A stretch of DNA of 64,000 nt from Chinchilla lanigera (Eukaryota; Chordata; Mammalia; Rodentia; Chinchillidae): positions 22,172,238 through 22,236,237 of the forward strand of contig NW_004955417.1 in the NCBI RefSeq assembly GCF_000276665.1, read 5' to 3'. Both the position numbers and the translations under genes were made by a program. Within the stretch, counting starts at the first letter, position 1. Each line of letters opens with the position of its first letter. Below the pieces are notes generated by a model. The model saw only the letters and a list, made by a program, of their open reading frames with translations. It was not told the origin of the DNA and ran no database searches. Positions 33,735 through 46,329 of the stretch are shown one piece after another.

Positions 33735-33880
33735 CATATGTTTATTCATTCCACAAAAATTTGGTAGGGACCAGCTATGTGGTAAACATTGAGTTCGGCT
33801 CTAGGAATATAGTGGTGTATTTGATGGGCAAGATTTCTGTCCTCATATATATCATAATTTAAAGTCTGGTGTAGGCAAGT
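33735..33880 (-). mobile_element. L2 LINE 3' end relic
   Basis: 'ttattcattccacaaaaatt' then 'accagctatgtggtaaacat', 'tctaggaatatagtggtg' and 'tctgtcctcatatatatc' follows the reversed L2 terminus (…ctactatgtgccaggcac…gggatacagcagtgaac…ctgccctcatggagc). Confidence 0.75.
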
Positions 33881-34652
33881 GTAAGTCTGAGAAAGAGAGA
33901 GCAAGAAAGACCTCCAACAATGTGGAGTCCTGAAACCAAGAAAGGAACTATTTGAAAAAACTTAATACTGTATAGATGTTCTCTATTCATCCAGCTACTA
34001 GTCTGAGAATTCCCAATCCAATGTAGGGAGTCAAATAAGCTTCTCAAAGGCAGAGATATCTAAGCATCCCATGAAAGAAAGACTAGGAATGAGCTTGGTG
34101 GCTCATCCTTACTTTCCTTGTATTATTTTCTCTTTTTGGTTGTGCCTCCTCTCCTCTTTATCCCCACAAACTAGTACTTTCAGCTGAATCCACCATCTTT
34201 GGGTGGTCATGGCAATCAGCGTCTTAAAACCTATAATAGTCACAGTTTTGTGAATTATTGGATGTAAAGCAAATTGAAATGGTGTGGTTGTGTTTGAACT
34301 GGTGTAGGAGAAAACCGATAATGTTGAAAGGAGGAATACTTGAAGTGGTACCGCAAGTGACTGTGATACACTTTTGTTGCTTCCTCTGACTCAATGAAAA
34401 ATTTCTGAGTAAACTTCTGAGAGCTCCCCAAACCAGCTCATGTCCAACTGTTCCCTCACTACTGACTCCCAAGAGGTATTTAGAATATTCCAAAAATGTT
34501 AGTTTAAACTTCATTAAGACTAATTTAACTGCCAAAATTATGTAATAAAAAAATATACATATTGTAACATGTTGATGATATCTACTGCCACACTAATTTG
34601 GGTAGCCAGTAAACATATCTCTGTAAAACCTCAGGAATATTTCTTTTGCTAC
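33881..34652. other. Unique sequence, no gene seen
   Basis: A 103-codon minus-strand frame at 34224-34535 shows no recognisable motif. A B1-like scrap 'gagcttggtggctcatcc' occurs near 34091. Confidence 0.35.
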
Positions 34653-34668
34653 CCAGCAAGTTGTTTTA

Positions 34669-34843
34669 TTTTATTATTTATTTATTTATTTATTTAGTCT
34701 TTTTTGAGACAGGGTCTTGCTAGGCAGTTCAAGCTGGCCTTGAGCTGACTTTGTAGCCCAACCTGGCCTCGATCTTGCAACGACCCTTCTGCCTCAGCCT
34801 CCAGAGTGCTGGGATTACAGGCATGTGCTACCACACCCGGCTT
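34669..34843 (-). mobile_element. B1-like SINE with perfect 16-bp TSD
   Basis: On the minus strand it begins 'aagccgggtgtggtagcaca' and 'gcctgtaatcccagcactct', carries the two 'gccagcttgaactgcc'/'ccaggttgggctac'-type arms of the B1 duplication, and ends 'gaccctgtctcaaaaaag'. A degenerate TTTA/TTATT run at 34669-34696 is its expanded tail. The TSD CCAGCAAGTTGTTTTA is identical at 34653-34668 and 34844-34859, marking a fairly recent insertion. Confidence 0.95.
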
Positions 34844-34859
34844 CCAGCAAGTTGTTTTA

Positions 34860-35394
34860 AAGTTATTGCCATCTGTAAGAGTATAAGGAATATATATTAT
34901 ATTATATTAGTACTTATACAGGGAATTGCTCAATTGTATAGAAACTGTTTCAATAAATTAAATTCTGAGGCTGATTTGGATGTTATCTGTGATATTCATT
35001 TCTTTTTGTATTTTTACTTTCTAAACAACTTCATTTTAGGTGAGTTTGTGATACAGAATGGTTATGAATTCAAACTCACACAATACAAAAGTGATTGTAT
35101 ATATTGTATACATTGAGGTTCTGTCATAAGAATTTTGCTTTGGAAAGTGCTCCCTTTACCAAACATGTTTGAAAATTGTTGTTCTAAGCTCTTCTCCCAC
35201 TTCATTTCTCATGCACATTTATGATAATTTAGTAGGACTTGCACCTTAAAAATACAGTTCAAATAAGAATGAGCTGCTGTTGTGAATCACAAAGTGATTC
35301 CAAGTCCCAGTGCTTCTCATAGAATACCAATATTTTGCTTTTAAGGCTGACTTTGATGACTGCTGTCAACTCCTTTCTTGCTACTTCAAAATCT
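34860..35394. other. Unique AT-rich sequence
   Basis: A 113-codon plus-strand frame beginning inside the SINE at 34775 runs on here. It is an accident of the repeat and AT-rich flank. Confidence 0.4.
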
Positions 35395-35565
35395 TACATA
35401 TTTATGGATATACACTGTAGAATTGTACATATAAATGTATATTGTGTAGGTATATATGATGACATAATTATATATGTATTTATGTAGACTATATCCATAT
35501 ACATATGTATGTATATATGATGTGTATATATGCACACACATGTACATGTAACATATACCTTTATG
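35395..35565. repeat. TATG/TATATG-rich low-complexity tract
   Basis: Irregular alternation of TATAT, ATGTAT and ACACAC produces a Tyr/Ile-rich minus-strand frame. No gene. Confidence 0.8.
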
Positions 35566-36856
35566 GTTCATGTGGTTGAAGAAAATCAAGTAGTAGCATA
35601 ATATTATTTGGAATATGAAAACTTTACTACTTTTGGGCTCAAATGTTCTAATTTGAATGCTTATATTACACAATTCATAGAAAAATAATACCATCAAGCA
35701 ATTTAGAGGATTAACATTTTCTCTCTCAATAAATTTTGTAGATGGTATGCAAAAAAAACATTACAGTGTATGTGTTTTGATGCAAAATCACAGAAGCTTG
35801 AGATTTTACCTTTAAGGAGAGAAAATGACAAAAGAAAAAAGATGGAGGAAAACCTGATTGGTGTCATTGTGTTAAGATTTTCATCGCTACCATGTTATAT
35901 AATTAATTAGTCAACACAACTGGTTGGTCCACATCCGAATATGGACTTTCCCTTCCTCCTACCTGGTCATGGCCATGACTTTTATTTGCATGTCTTAGTG
36001 TTACCTGATACCCAGTTCTCAGCCTGAGTTTGCTCTTTGAAACAGTAATTCATTTCACTGTCCTCAAAAGCAAGCTTAATCTGTGCTCAGATCTCTTGGG
36101 TGAGCAGTAGTTTTGTCCTTTGATAGTAGGTAAATACTTGCCAGTCTCATAGAAACAGTATGTCGCCTCTGCATTTTAACTCAGCAGAGGAACTCATGCC
36201 TTAAAGTTGGCTTTTCTTGTCTTTGACTTGAAAATCAACGTCACTGACTCTCACTAGGGAAACCGATCTGGGAAGTCACTGTGTAAGCAGCCACATGTGC
36301 AGTTTTTAGATCAATCACTGTTATATTTCGCAGTATATTTTAAAAGTAACACACAAATGCAGCCCTTGTTTCTTCACTCCCATGTAAGTACAAATTTGGG
36401 AAATTCAGCACTGTCCCATTATTATGACTGTCACCACTCCAATTTAGTCAAGTAAACAAACACCCGTTTTGATAGTTATGATTAGCAATATTTTCTGAAA
36501 GGGATAACTATTACCTGAGGAAACAGGAGTCCTACTTCAAAAAGCATTCTCTTGCTACTCATCAACCATGAAGTTGCCATTGGAAGAGTTTTTGAATTGT
36601 TCAGTTGCTCAAACATTTTAATTTTATGTATTTATTCATCCTTCATCCTGTCTCTAAGTGTCTTCATTTATGTAGTTATTTCTAAAACAGCTATTTAATT
36701 ATGGCTGGGAATTGGTAGTTCATAAAATACTTTTTCCACCCTCAATAAACCACAAAGCAGAAGATTTTTTCGTTATCATACTAACTCACCAGAAGAAAAT
36801 ATTTTTGTGTGTGCGCATTTCAGCTGTAGGCAGGACACGTGCATCATTACCACCAT
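35566..36856. other. Unique sequence, nothing recognised
   Basis: No repeat family or convincing open frame. Confidence 0.4.
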
Positions 36857-37021
36857 CTAATCACTGACTCCAACCAGATCGTTGTGCCCTTCACTTTGGA
36901 AAAGCTCTTCCTGTGCTGTTAGGAAACCTCGCAAGCTGTTTGAGGCAAGAACCTTTACTACTTGGTCAAAATGGGTGTCACTGGGATACACAAACTCTCT
37001 TATTTCTCCAGTTAGTGGAAT
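36857..37021 (-). other. Unidentified protein-like open frame, minus strand
   Basis: Between TAA (37019-37021) and TAG (36857-36859) lie 54 sense codons of unusually protein-like composition, including GEIREFVYPSDTHFDQVVKV and GFLTAQEELFQSEGHNDLVG. There is no ATG start. A strong acceptor-like tract (ttctctttgtttcctgcaag) lies about 30 nt upstream, but the frame from that acceptor is closed by the TAA. It could be a decayed exon or retrocopy. No family recognised. Confidence 0.22.
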
Positions 37022-37849
37022 TTACCTCCACTTGAATTCAGAAAAGTCTTGCAGGAAACAAAGAGAACACTCGAACACAACATCCAAACAAGTACATTTA
37101 ATTAGGTTTAAATGCTATTTTTTAAATTTAATTGACAAGGTGTCTACTTTTCTTTTGAAGTCCTAAAACATCTAATTTTCTGAAGAGCACAGTGTAGAAG
37201 CCATTAGCATAGTCTGACGTGGCAGACCTAGGCAGTGTTCACAGAAGAATTAATCCAAGGCCCGAGATGAAGAGAGAAATTGTTCCAATTTTTTCTGCTG
37301 GAGGGTAGCTGAATGTTACATTTATAATGAAGTAAAAAATGGTATAAGTAAAACTGTCCTGAAGTAACCAGAAACATACTATTTTTTCTTCTCTATTTCA
37401 TGGTGGCTGTCTTGGGCTAGCCAAGGCACATTATGACATTTGATGTACACTTACTCAGGATACACCAATGATTTGAAAGTTTTTAGTTGCTTCCTTCCAA
37501 AATACTGTATTCCCCAGGAGCAGCACCGGCAGAGGAGATGCTGTGTCGCTGTGTTGAATTGATTTATGCTGTATTGTTTCTTGGCAGCATGAATATATTT
37601 AAATAATTGAAAAATTTAGAACTTATTTCAATTTAGTTAGGGTTGAGGACATTTCCCAGTGTGTTGGAATGTGAGGACAATAACCTCAGTAGGCATTCTG
37701 TAACACTGTCACATTCCTATGAATGTGAAAAGAAAGCTGACTCCATGAACTTATTAAATAAAATGGACTACTGGGTTCTCTGCAATTCTGAAATGAGAAG
37801 AATCTGATGAATAATGAGAACGCAAAATAAGCAAATTAGGAAAAAGTAG
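37022..37849. other. Unique sequence, nothing recognised
   Basis: AT-rich, no recognised family. Confidence 0.4.
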
Positions 37850-38075
37850 TTAAGAATCAAAGTCTGGAAGGGAAAAGGAAAAAATGATGAGAAAAAAGGA
37901 AAATGTGGAAACAAAGCTCCTGTAATTAAGGAGGGGAAGAGGAGTAGAAGGAAGGGTAGGGAAATGGGGGAAATAAACATCAAGTTATGTCATGTACAGA
38001 TCCAAATTCCCTGTAATGAATGTGATTATTATGTATACCTAAAATGTACCAGTGAATTTCATAAAAAAGGAAAAA
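37850..38075 (+). mobile_element. Probable L1 3'-UTR fragment with polypurine tract
   Basis: A polypurine run (GGAAGGGAAAAGG … GGGGAAGAGGAG … GGTAGGGAAATGGGGG) is followed by 'ctgtaatgaatgtgattatt' and an A-rich end (ataaaaaaggaaaaaagg). A G/A-rich tract just before a short 3' end and A-tail is the hallmark of rodent L1 3' UTRs. No ORF2 sequence is attached, so it would be a strongly 5'-truncated copy. Confidence 0.45.
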
Positions 38076-38194
38076 AGGCATCAAGTTCTGCTCTCATCCA
38101 ATAATTTGTATATTACCATGACTATTCACTCTTGAAAATAAATGATATGTTCCAAGCACAGAGTAAGTACTTTATAAATATTACCCATTTCCTC
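38076..38194. other. Unique spacer
   Basis: Nothing recognised. Confidence 0.4.
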
Positions 38195-38250
38195 CTCTTC
38201 CTCTTCATCCTCCTCCTCCTCATCATCATCATAATCATCACCATTATCAG
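38195..38250. repeat. (CTC/ATC)n trinucleotide-type tract
   Basis: CCTCCTCTTCCTC grades into CATCATCATCATAATCATCACC. Confidence 0.85.
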
Positions 38251-41200
38251 GTTAGTTGTATTTTTGGAATGACAGATGGGACTTAAATGACCTTTAAAGA
38301 AACAATGAGTTTATAACTCTCTGACTAAATGGTAAAGTGATGGCATCCCAGAGCTTTTCTATGGCCATCACATAGCTCAGAGTACACTCAAGTCACTGAG
38401 GGCTTGGTCTCTGCTTTAGGGAAGGAGCTTCCGCTGATCTCTCAAGCAGTCTCCAGTCCTTCAGCCATGTTACCTGGGACCAATCTGTCCACAAGTAAAA
38501 CTTGTTCTCTCTGGGTAAAAGAGTTGCTCAAAACACCTGGGGAGTGTTCCTTGCAAATTGCATACGACGTGAATCTCACATTCTCACCCCATCCCTGCAC
38601 AGGGGATTCCTTCATGTCAGTGAACTTCAGTTGACTTCAATTTCCTAGCAATCAATATTGATACAAAACAGTCTCACAATGTAATGGCTGTTTGTTATGA
38701 AAGTCAATCAAGGGAACAGGATGTAGAATGTACTTCCTGAGTGACAAGTGATTCTGACAGGAGCACATTTCAGTGTTTAACAATCCATCTCTGCCTCATT
38801 CAGGAAGTTGATCTCTCTGCTGAAGGTGTTGCTGAAATATGGAGTGAAAAACTCTGCAAAGGAAAAATGACTCCTCCCCATAGCAAGGAATGGGGAAACA
38901 CAGGATCGGACATCTGGGAGGTGAATGAAATGTGTTCTCCATTGCTCTGTCTTATATAAATGTTTCCCCTTGAAACTATTTTATAAATAAGAATGAAATT
39001 GCTCATAGATTATTCTAGAATATCTGAACCTAACTTTTTTGCAACAAGTCTCATGAAAGGAAATGGGAAAACAGCATTTTAATATCAGTATATGAGCCTT
39101 AAGAGGACCATCCAAATATAAAAAATATTGCGTGGGAGAATTAAATATCTTTTTTCTTAAAAAAAAAAAAAACTCTTGTATTCAGAAACAGAAACTAAAA
39201 GAAACAAGGTAGATAAAATGTTTGCTTTGTATTTAAAAAATAAAGCAAAATAACAAAATCAGAACTATTTTGCTATGTCCAGTGTTTTGTCATTTGTGTT
39301 ATTCATTACAACGTAAAAGCTTAAAACAAATTATTTTCTGGGCTTTCATAAATTCTTCTGCCGTGTGTTTAATATTTACTGGAGACTCCTCTGAATAAAT
39401 GAATCTCTGTGAAATGTCAAGTCAGGATAAAAATGACCTGCTTAGAGAAATTACCTCTGGGGAAGTGTAAGAAGCGACTTGATTTATAAATGTTGGAAAG
39501 ACTTGAGGTCTAGATGATTTTTTTTTTTCACTGAGTTAAATAGCTTTTTTATAAAAATTCCTGAACATTCTTACACAGCTGCTGGTAAAATATTCCTCTT
39601 CTATGGAAGTAAGAACAGCTAGCAATGGCATACTCTTTTGTTAAATGCAGTTTCGTATGTTATTTTCCCCGTTTCCCGGTCCTATCACTAACTCTCACAT
39701 GCACAAAATTTTTCTTTGCTTAAAAGTCTTATCTCGTCCATGTGGAAAATGTATCAAACAAGGAGGCAACCATGACATGGCCCTTGTGCTTAGAGGCTAT
39801 GTTAGGGTAAGATTTTATAGCGTTCTAAAGAAAGCTTTAGAATTAAGTTAAAATCTGTATGCATTGAACTGAATTAAGTGGGCCTTTTGAAAACCATGAT
39901 AACTTCTGCAACAGCGCCTCTAATTTTAACCTGATCTGCTGATCTCCCTGATCTCTCTTCCTCTCTGATAGCAGCAGTTAGAGCTGAGTTTTCTCTTCAT
40001 TTTCAGTATGAGCCAAAGCAAGTTTCTAAGAGATAAAAGAAGAGTCCATGATGTTTACTGCCTTACTCTAACAAAGCCTTGAAAAAATCCTTCCTGTCTG
40101 GCTCCCAGGTTAAATACCTTGTTGGGGCAAGAGTAACCCCTGACTTCTTTCTCTAATTCACATTATAACATCCAAGCAGGCTGCAGGCTTCCTGCTTGCT
40201 TTTGAAGTCCTGCTCCAGGTTATTTGTTCAGACTCTGTTTTCTCAGTGCTCTCGGTAAGACACACACAGATGCCATCAACGGCCTTACTGAATCCTTTGC
40301 TGGTATTCTGCAACCCCCTCCCTCTTCCCGAGAAGTACTGAACACAACTTGATACCAAATTAAATTTGATTTATCAGGGTGTGAAGGCCCAGGAGATTCT
40401 GAGATGGAAGAGTAGAGCGAAACTGAGTACCTCGACTTTTATGTTGTGTAAGGTATCGGAAAAGCAAGTAAGTGAAGGCCCTCACTGTTCTGGTTCCTGC
40501 AGTAAAAGAAGATTTCATTTCTCCACCCACATTTCTCGATCGCTCTGAGCGCCTCTGAAGGAGATGAATGCACAGCAAAGGCCAGCTGTGTCATGGGCTC
40601 TGTATGAACCCAAGGCCATGAGTATTCTGAATAAAAAGTGCTGTGAATGCTGCCCTTAGCTCAAAGGAGTAGTCAAAGGTTGAAGAAAGACTCTCCTTGC
40701 TAGGAAGTTGGTGTCTTAGCACCACCTTCCCTGACAAATGAGCTCCTTCAAGCTGATTCTAATTGCAAAAAAGGAAAGTGCAAAAGTAGTATCCATGGCC
40801 ACCCATATGCTGGGACTTGGATTTACCAATAAACATGTTGCCATTGTATTATTTATTCTCTCTCTCTCTTTCTTCTTAATCATTGGAACAAGTTAGAGGC
40901 GTTATGATTTCATCCGGAAACACTTCAGCTTATGTCACCTAGGAACAAGGATATTCTTCTGCATAAAATACTTACTATACTGACTTACATCTTACAGAGA
41001 CACAATAATATTAAATGCATATTGTATCTTTAAATTTCCCCAACTGCTCCAAATCTTGTCCATAGGATCCATTCAGAATTAAGGATCACCGACATATCTT
41101 CTTCATCACTTATCTTCCATGACACTAAAAAATTTGGGGGACTCTTAGCTTGCTGTCAGGTAAAAAGCCCATATTCTATATTTGCCAATTGCTCCTCTGG

Positions 41201-42549
41201 GATTAAATTAGCTGTATCTCCATGGATAGAAAACAACACCGTTGACTTCCCGTACATTATCTTAGGAATTGCATGCTGCCATCACTGCATGATTGATGAG
41301 GTGTGAACTTTGGTCACTTGGATAAGGCTGTGTCTGCCAAATCTTTTCATTTTAAAGCAGCTTTTCTTCCTTCAGAATTAGGAAATGTGTGGGGTGATAC
41401 TGTGAGAATATGTGAATATTGTTTTCTAACAACAATGTGCTCAGTGATTTTTTAACCATTCATTGGTGACATTTGTCTCAGGTAGTTACTGAGTTAAGAT
41501 GGTCATTTTCCAGTTTTGTCACTGCTCCTATATATTCACAAGCTGATATTTTTTCTGTAAAAGATATATTTCCTTTTTCTCCTCTGTCTTTAGAATTGCA
41601 TTATGGATACAGAAATCTTTTCCAGTTCTACAGATTATAACATTGAATATATATTATATATGACTATATACAATGATTTTATCTTTTAAATTATTAATTC
41701 TGAAATTCACAGCAGGATTCATTTTGTATTTTTTTAAAAAATTGCTATTCACAACCAACACAGAACCCCTAGAATATTTATTCCTCTTTTACAGAGTTGC
41801 AAGATTTTCAAAACAGACACAAAAAGAAATAAGGTCTTTTTTTGTTGGAACCCAATATACTGATCAGATGGCCAGTTGGTTATGGGAATTTTCACTTACA
41901 GCAAAAACAGAACTAAGCATAGAATCTGGCAATTTAGACCTGACAGCCCTCTGCACTTTCGGGAAAACAAAAGTCTTCCATATTGAGAAGTTGAGTTCTT
42001 TGGAAAGATAAAAATAAGAAATTGATTAGCTGAAATGAAGACAGAAAAAAATTCAAAGAACCAGCCAACACACTAATAAAAGAAACCAAGAAGCAATCAA
42101 AATACATAATTTGACTTGTATAGGCTTATAAAAGTGCTGATGGTGAACAGTGCATTTTTAATAAGAAAACCAGATGTGACTTACATTTTATCCAATTCCT
42201 CCGTTCTTTCTTGGCCTGCTGCAGTAGAATAGTTCCAAAACCAAACTGCTCTGTCAAGATGGCTGTCTTCTCTCATACAGCCTTAGGTAACTATCAAAGG
42301 TGTCAAAAAGGGAAGGGGCTTGCTTTTCTTAATCACAGAAAATAGAAAACTCCACAGAAAAGTTAATCTACTTTTAGAATCTCACCCATTTCCAAAAGAG
42401 ATTTTCTAGTTTACAAAGATGACAAAAGTTCCAAAATAAGACCCTAATTGTTATTGTTTTTTGGCCTCAACTTTCATTTGCCAGAAGTTCTGTCTTGCTG
42501 ACACACAGGCTAAACACCAAAAGTGTGAATTTGATTTTAAAAGGGAGAG
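38251..42549. other. 4.3 kb unique sequence, no gene seen
   Basis: Open frames of 60-112 codons (38404-38634, 38741-38959, 39645-39851, 40158-40358, 41673-42011) have no recognisable domains. A (CT)n run lies at about 40858-40873. I see no named repeat, which is notable for so long a stretch. Confidence 0.4.
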
Positions 42550-42590
42550 AGAGTGAGATGGAGATGGAGATGGTGATGGAGATGTGGGTC
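42550..42590. repeat. (GGAGAT)n short tandem repeat
   Basis: GAGATGGAGATGGAGATGG and near copies, followed by a purine-rich stretch to about 42640. Confidence 0.85.
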
Positions 42591-43039
42591 GGGGGATGCA
42601 AAAGATGAAAGAAGGGGAAGGGAGGAAGGAAGACAGGAATTTAGAATAGATGAGTTAAAATCAAGTTCAAAAATTTTAAAGCCACTTAAAGTTTAAATGG
42701 CAAGCACCTGCCGGATGGGTTGGGTTCAAGTCTTTGCAGGTAGAAAGCATGCAGGTGTATTCTCAGAGATGGGAAATGGGTTTCAGGGGGTGGGGGATTT
42801 TTGTATCCAACTTGGGGAACTAGTGCAGAGAAAAAAGAGACAAAGTCAACAGAAGAGTGTATCCATGTCTGAGGCAGCAGAAATATGAGTTCTAGAGCAG
42901 AAAATGACTACAATCGGGAGAACAAAACTAATAGAAAAAGGTCATGAAAGGGGCCAAAAGCTCATTTGATCCTAAATCACTAAAAAGGAAAGAAAAATCA
43001 TGAGAATCAATAACGATAAAAAATTTACTAGTTCCATAC

Positions 43040-43270
43040 CACTCGCCAACACTTTACATACTTGTTTCATTTATTCCTCACATTGTTTGGCAAAATAGAT
43101 GTTATTCTAAGAATATTAGGAACCCGAGGTTCATAGACTGCCTTTGTTGCCCAGTTTTCTAGATGAGGACTATGAGGTGCATTGGAAGGGCTTCCCTCAC
43201 TGAGGAACATTCCCTTGCTCAGTGTTGGAGCTGGGCGTCTGATTCTAGTGCTTTTCTTCATCCAAACCAA
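43040..43270 (-). mobile_element. MIR SINE relic
   Basis: Reverse-complement MIR. 'ctttacatacttgtttcatt' and 'tattcctcacattgtttgg' are followed by 'gttttctagatgaggactat' (consensus attttacagatgaggaaact) and 'tgttggagctgggcgtctga'. Confidence 0.75.
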
Positions 43271-44681
43271 GCTGCACACACTAACCTGCTAGGATGGGGG
43301 ATGGCTGATTAATGAGGTTCAACAGGCCAAATTGAGAATGGACAGTCCACTCTTGAAAAGTTTCTTAGCAGAGGTGTATCTAACAAATCCACCTGCTATA
43401 ACTTACAAACAGATAAAAGGATGGAGTGGGATACAGTTCAGATGTAATTAATATGACTTGTGTATTATCAGCTCCTTTTTGAAAGATGCTTTGGCATTGC
43501 ACATTCTGATTACTAGCTTTCTTCCTGGGCTATAACTGCAGCGCCCTTGTTTAAACAAATAGCAATGAATGCCATGCATTCAGGGAAATGTTTGCAGTGA
43601 ATTAGGCTTTAGGGTTGTTCTTTGCATTGGTCCCATTCCAGGAAGTAACTGACTCGTTTTATAATGGAACCATCCTAAAAGGGTAAATCAGGGTGACCCA
43701 CTTGGAGTCTTTGAAAACAATGGCTACATCTGCATTTCTAAAAAGAAAAACAACTTGGAACATCCCAAATCAGAACCATGCCCAGAAACAAAAATATCCG
43801 CCTCAGAAAGGAGGGTGAGGCCAGTGAGGCATTTTAGTACCTTGTCACATGGAGCTGATCATACTTGGTCTTAACTGGCACTCCCAACAAAGCCCTATCA
43901 TTCATTACCTTGTCAGGACAAATCTACCTGCTGTCTCATGGGTTTGATTAAGAAGGCTTTATTATTTTGTAATAGCCCCTTAATCTGAATTTGTGTACTG
44001 TCTTCCCTACAGAATGAATGCTTCCAGACTACATACTTGTGGGACTGCCCAATCTTATTTCAAATAGTGGTTTTAAGGAATTCAGGCTAGCACCGAGATT
44101 GACTTTTTGTGCTACAAAGATGTCTTCAAATGAATCCCAGAGGGTTTATTATCATTGGCCATGGGGGACATAAGGTACCTAGGCTTGCTAGCAGCGTGAT
44201 TTCTGTTCTAGTTATATCCTGCTGCTATTACCCCAGATTTTGTAAAGATTTAACTTTTCTTCCCCCTCTCCTTTTGGTTTTTTAAAACTTCACATTGTGC
44301 CATATCGAGGCGTCAGCACACTTTGGTCCACATGGCAATGAAAGTGTTTAGCCCTTGGAGTTGTTTGTGACCATAAAATACAGTTGGAATCTGAACTCTT
44401 CCGCCTTTTCAGAGCATGGCTACCAACTGGCCTCAGGAGGAGATCAGGAGGCTGGAAAGCAGCGCTAAAGTTGTTTGGTCTAGGAAGCTCCTGGAATAGG
44501 CTTTAACAACTCCAGAGGGTGGGCAGTCTGTTTGGCAGATAAGCCACTGACTAAGAGGCTGTCCAAGCAAACTGAGGCTGTCTGAGGAAACACCAAGAAG
44601 TAGTAAACGAAATAGCAGCTACCTAAGGCACACTCTTTACCAGGTCCTGTCCACACTAATTATTACACGCAGTTGCCTCCT
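43271..44681. other. Unique sequence, no gene seen
   Basis: Near-average composition. No convincing open frame or repeat family. Confidence 0.4.
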
Positions 44682-44888
44682 GTTGAACACGTACCACATG
44701 GTGGGTGCTAGAAGCCATCTGACATACTTCTTGTAACAGAGGTGGGTACAATTATTCCTATTTTTTTTCAGTGAGGAGACTGATAAGGAGGAGTAATTCA
44801 CCTATAACTACAAAACCAGTGAATTGGGAGCATGGTTTCAGATTCACTTGTCTGAATGCAAATGTTCTCTGTAAGAGACTACCCTGCC
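44682..44888 (-). mobile_element. MIR SINE relic
   Basis: Reverse-complement MIR. 'acgtaccacatggtgggtgc', 'ggtgggtacaattattccta' (consensus ggtactattattatcccca), 'cagtgaggagactgataagg' and 'gtgaattgggagcatggttt' appear in the expected order. Confidence 0.75.
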
Positions 44889-45299
44889 ACCTGATTTATT
44901 TTTCATGGCCTTGCTGTGCTCAGAAAGGAATAGATGGAGGAAGGTGTGGCTAAAGCAGAGAAGGGCTTTGACAACAAAAGTGGCCAGAAGCAGCAGCCTG
45001 TGGAGAATCACAGGCCTTGGCATTGGCATTTTCTTCCAGATAATGTGGGCTCAGCGGCAGGTATGAAGCAGGCCTGGTCAGACACAGAGTAGACAAAGGA
45101 AATGAGCATGAGTAGATTGTGGATTCTGTGAGCGGCAGGGCAAGTAGGAGCATTAGTAGAGAACCCCATTCAAGGTGGCTGTAGAGAAAGAAATGTGTGC
45201 GCTGACGTCGGATGGCCTTCCACTTCAACGGGGTCATTCATTCACACACACACACAACAGAGAGACAAAAAATCTGTCTCAGTTTGAGACATTTTTCAG
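44889..45299. other. Unique sequence with a short (CA)n
   Basis: A (CA)n of about 14 nt lies at 45243-45257. Nothing else recognised. Confidence 0.4.
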
Positions 45300-45642
45300 T
45301 GCTGTAGTTTGGGTCTTAAACGGCGCTCAAAGACCCTTGTGTTTTCTAACAGCTTCTCTGGGATGGAACCATCGGGAGGTCGGAGCTGGTGCGAGTCCCT
45401 TAGTCCCTGGGGATGCGTCCCAGAGGGTTTGTGGAACCCCCGCTCCTTCCTCCTCTCTTTCTTTGCTTCCTGACATTGAAGTGAGAAGCTCTGTTCTGCC
45501 ATCCCCTCCTGCCTCACTTTCCCCAATGTAATGGGCCAACTGAGCATGGATCGGAGCCTCCAGCACAGAGCCAAAAGCGACCTTTTCTTTTTATACAGCA
45601 TTCAGAGTATTTGGTTATAGTGACAGAAAGCAGACTAAAGCA
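45300..45642 (+). mobile_element. MaLR-type LTR, nearly full length
   Basis: It starts 'tgctgtagtttgggtcttaa', contains 'gatggaaccatcgggaggtc' (consensus-like 'attgggaggtggtggaacc') and a pyrimidine-rich middle. It ends 'ggttatagtgacagaaagca' then 'gactaaagca', i.e. the LTR signature TG...CA with the typical 'cagcaacgaaaagctgacta' close. It holds open frames of 79-118 codons on both strands that are not genes. A 62-nt segment (45357-45418) matches a second, inverted copy at 46403-46464. Confidence 0.75.
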
Positions 45643-46329
45643 GTAAGGATGATGGCACTGACATTTGTAGAGAACAACACCTTATTCTTCAATAAATAAC
45701 ACAGGTCTGAAAGCTACTTTTTCATAGCTATGGAAATATTTCTGGAATGAAGCATAATATTTTCAGTTGATCAATAAGGAAAGTGTATTTGCCTAGTAAA
45801 GAAAGACTAACCTGTGTTTATCCCTTAACATAAATGAGAATAATTTGGATAACTAAAGCTTTCAGGAAAGTGAAGCTGGGCTTTGTTTAGGATTCATCAT
45901 TCTTTAGACATTCTACATTTTATTTCTATCCTTTTGCCATGTACCACTACTAAGCCAGAATACAGAATTAGGGATTTTCTGAATTAATTTATTGGCTAAA
46001 TTTATGAAAACTGCATATGAAAAGCTTTAACATCAGTTATCATAATATTGCGTATATTAATTTAGAAGTTTATAGTTTTGGTGAAAACTTGTGACATGTA
46101 CTAGTCATTTCAGGTTATGAGTTAATAGCTTAAAAAGTGAATAAACGTCCAACAGACACACAAATGTGCAAGTATTTACTGACTCAAAAATACTTCATAA
46201 TTGCTATATGCCCAACCTAGCTAAAGGAACTAAAATATAAATGTGAAGAAACGTACACCAGAAACAAATAAGTAAAACCCATAAGTAATATATTCTAAAG
46301 AAACACAGGGTAAGAAGGTAGAAGCTGGC
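45643..46329. other. Unique spacer between two LTR copies
   Basis: AT-rich, no recognised retroviral coding sequence. Confidence 0.4.

Noticed and set aside
34091..34108. 'gagcttggtggctcatcc', B1-like start
   Set aside because: Only 18 nt match the first bases of a 7SL-type SINE and nothing after it continues the element.
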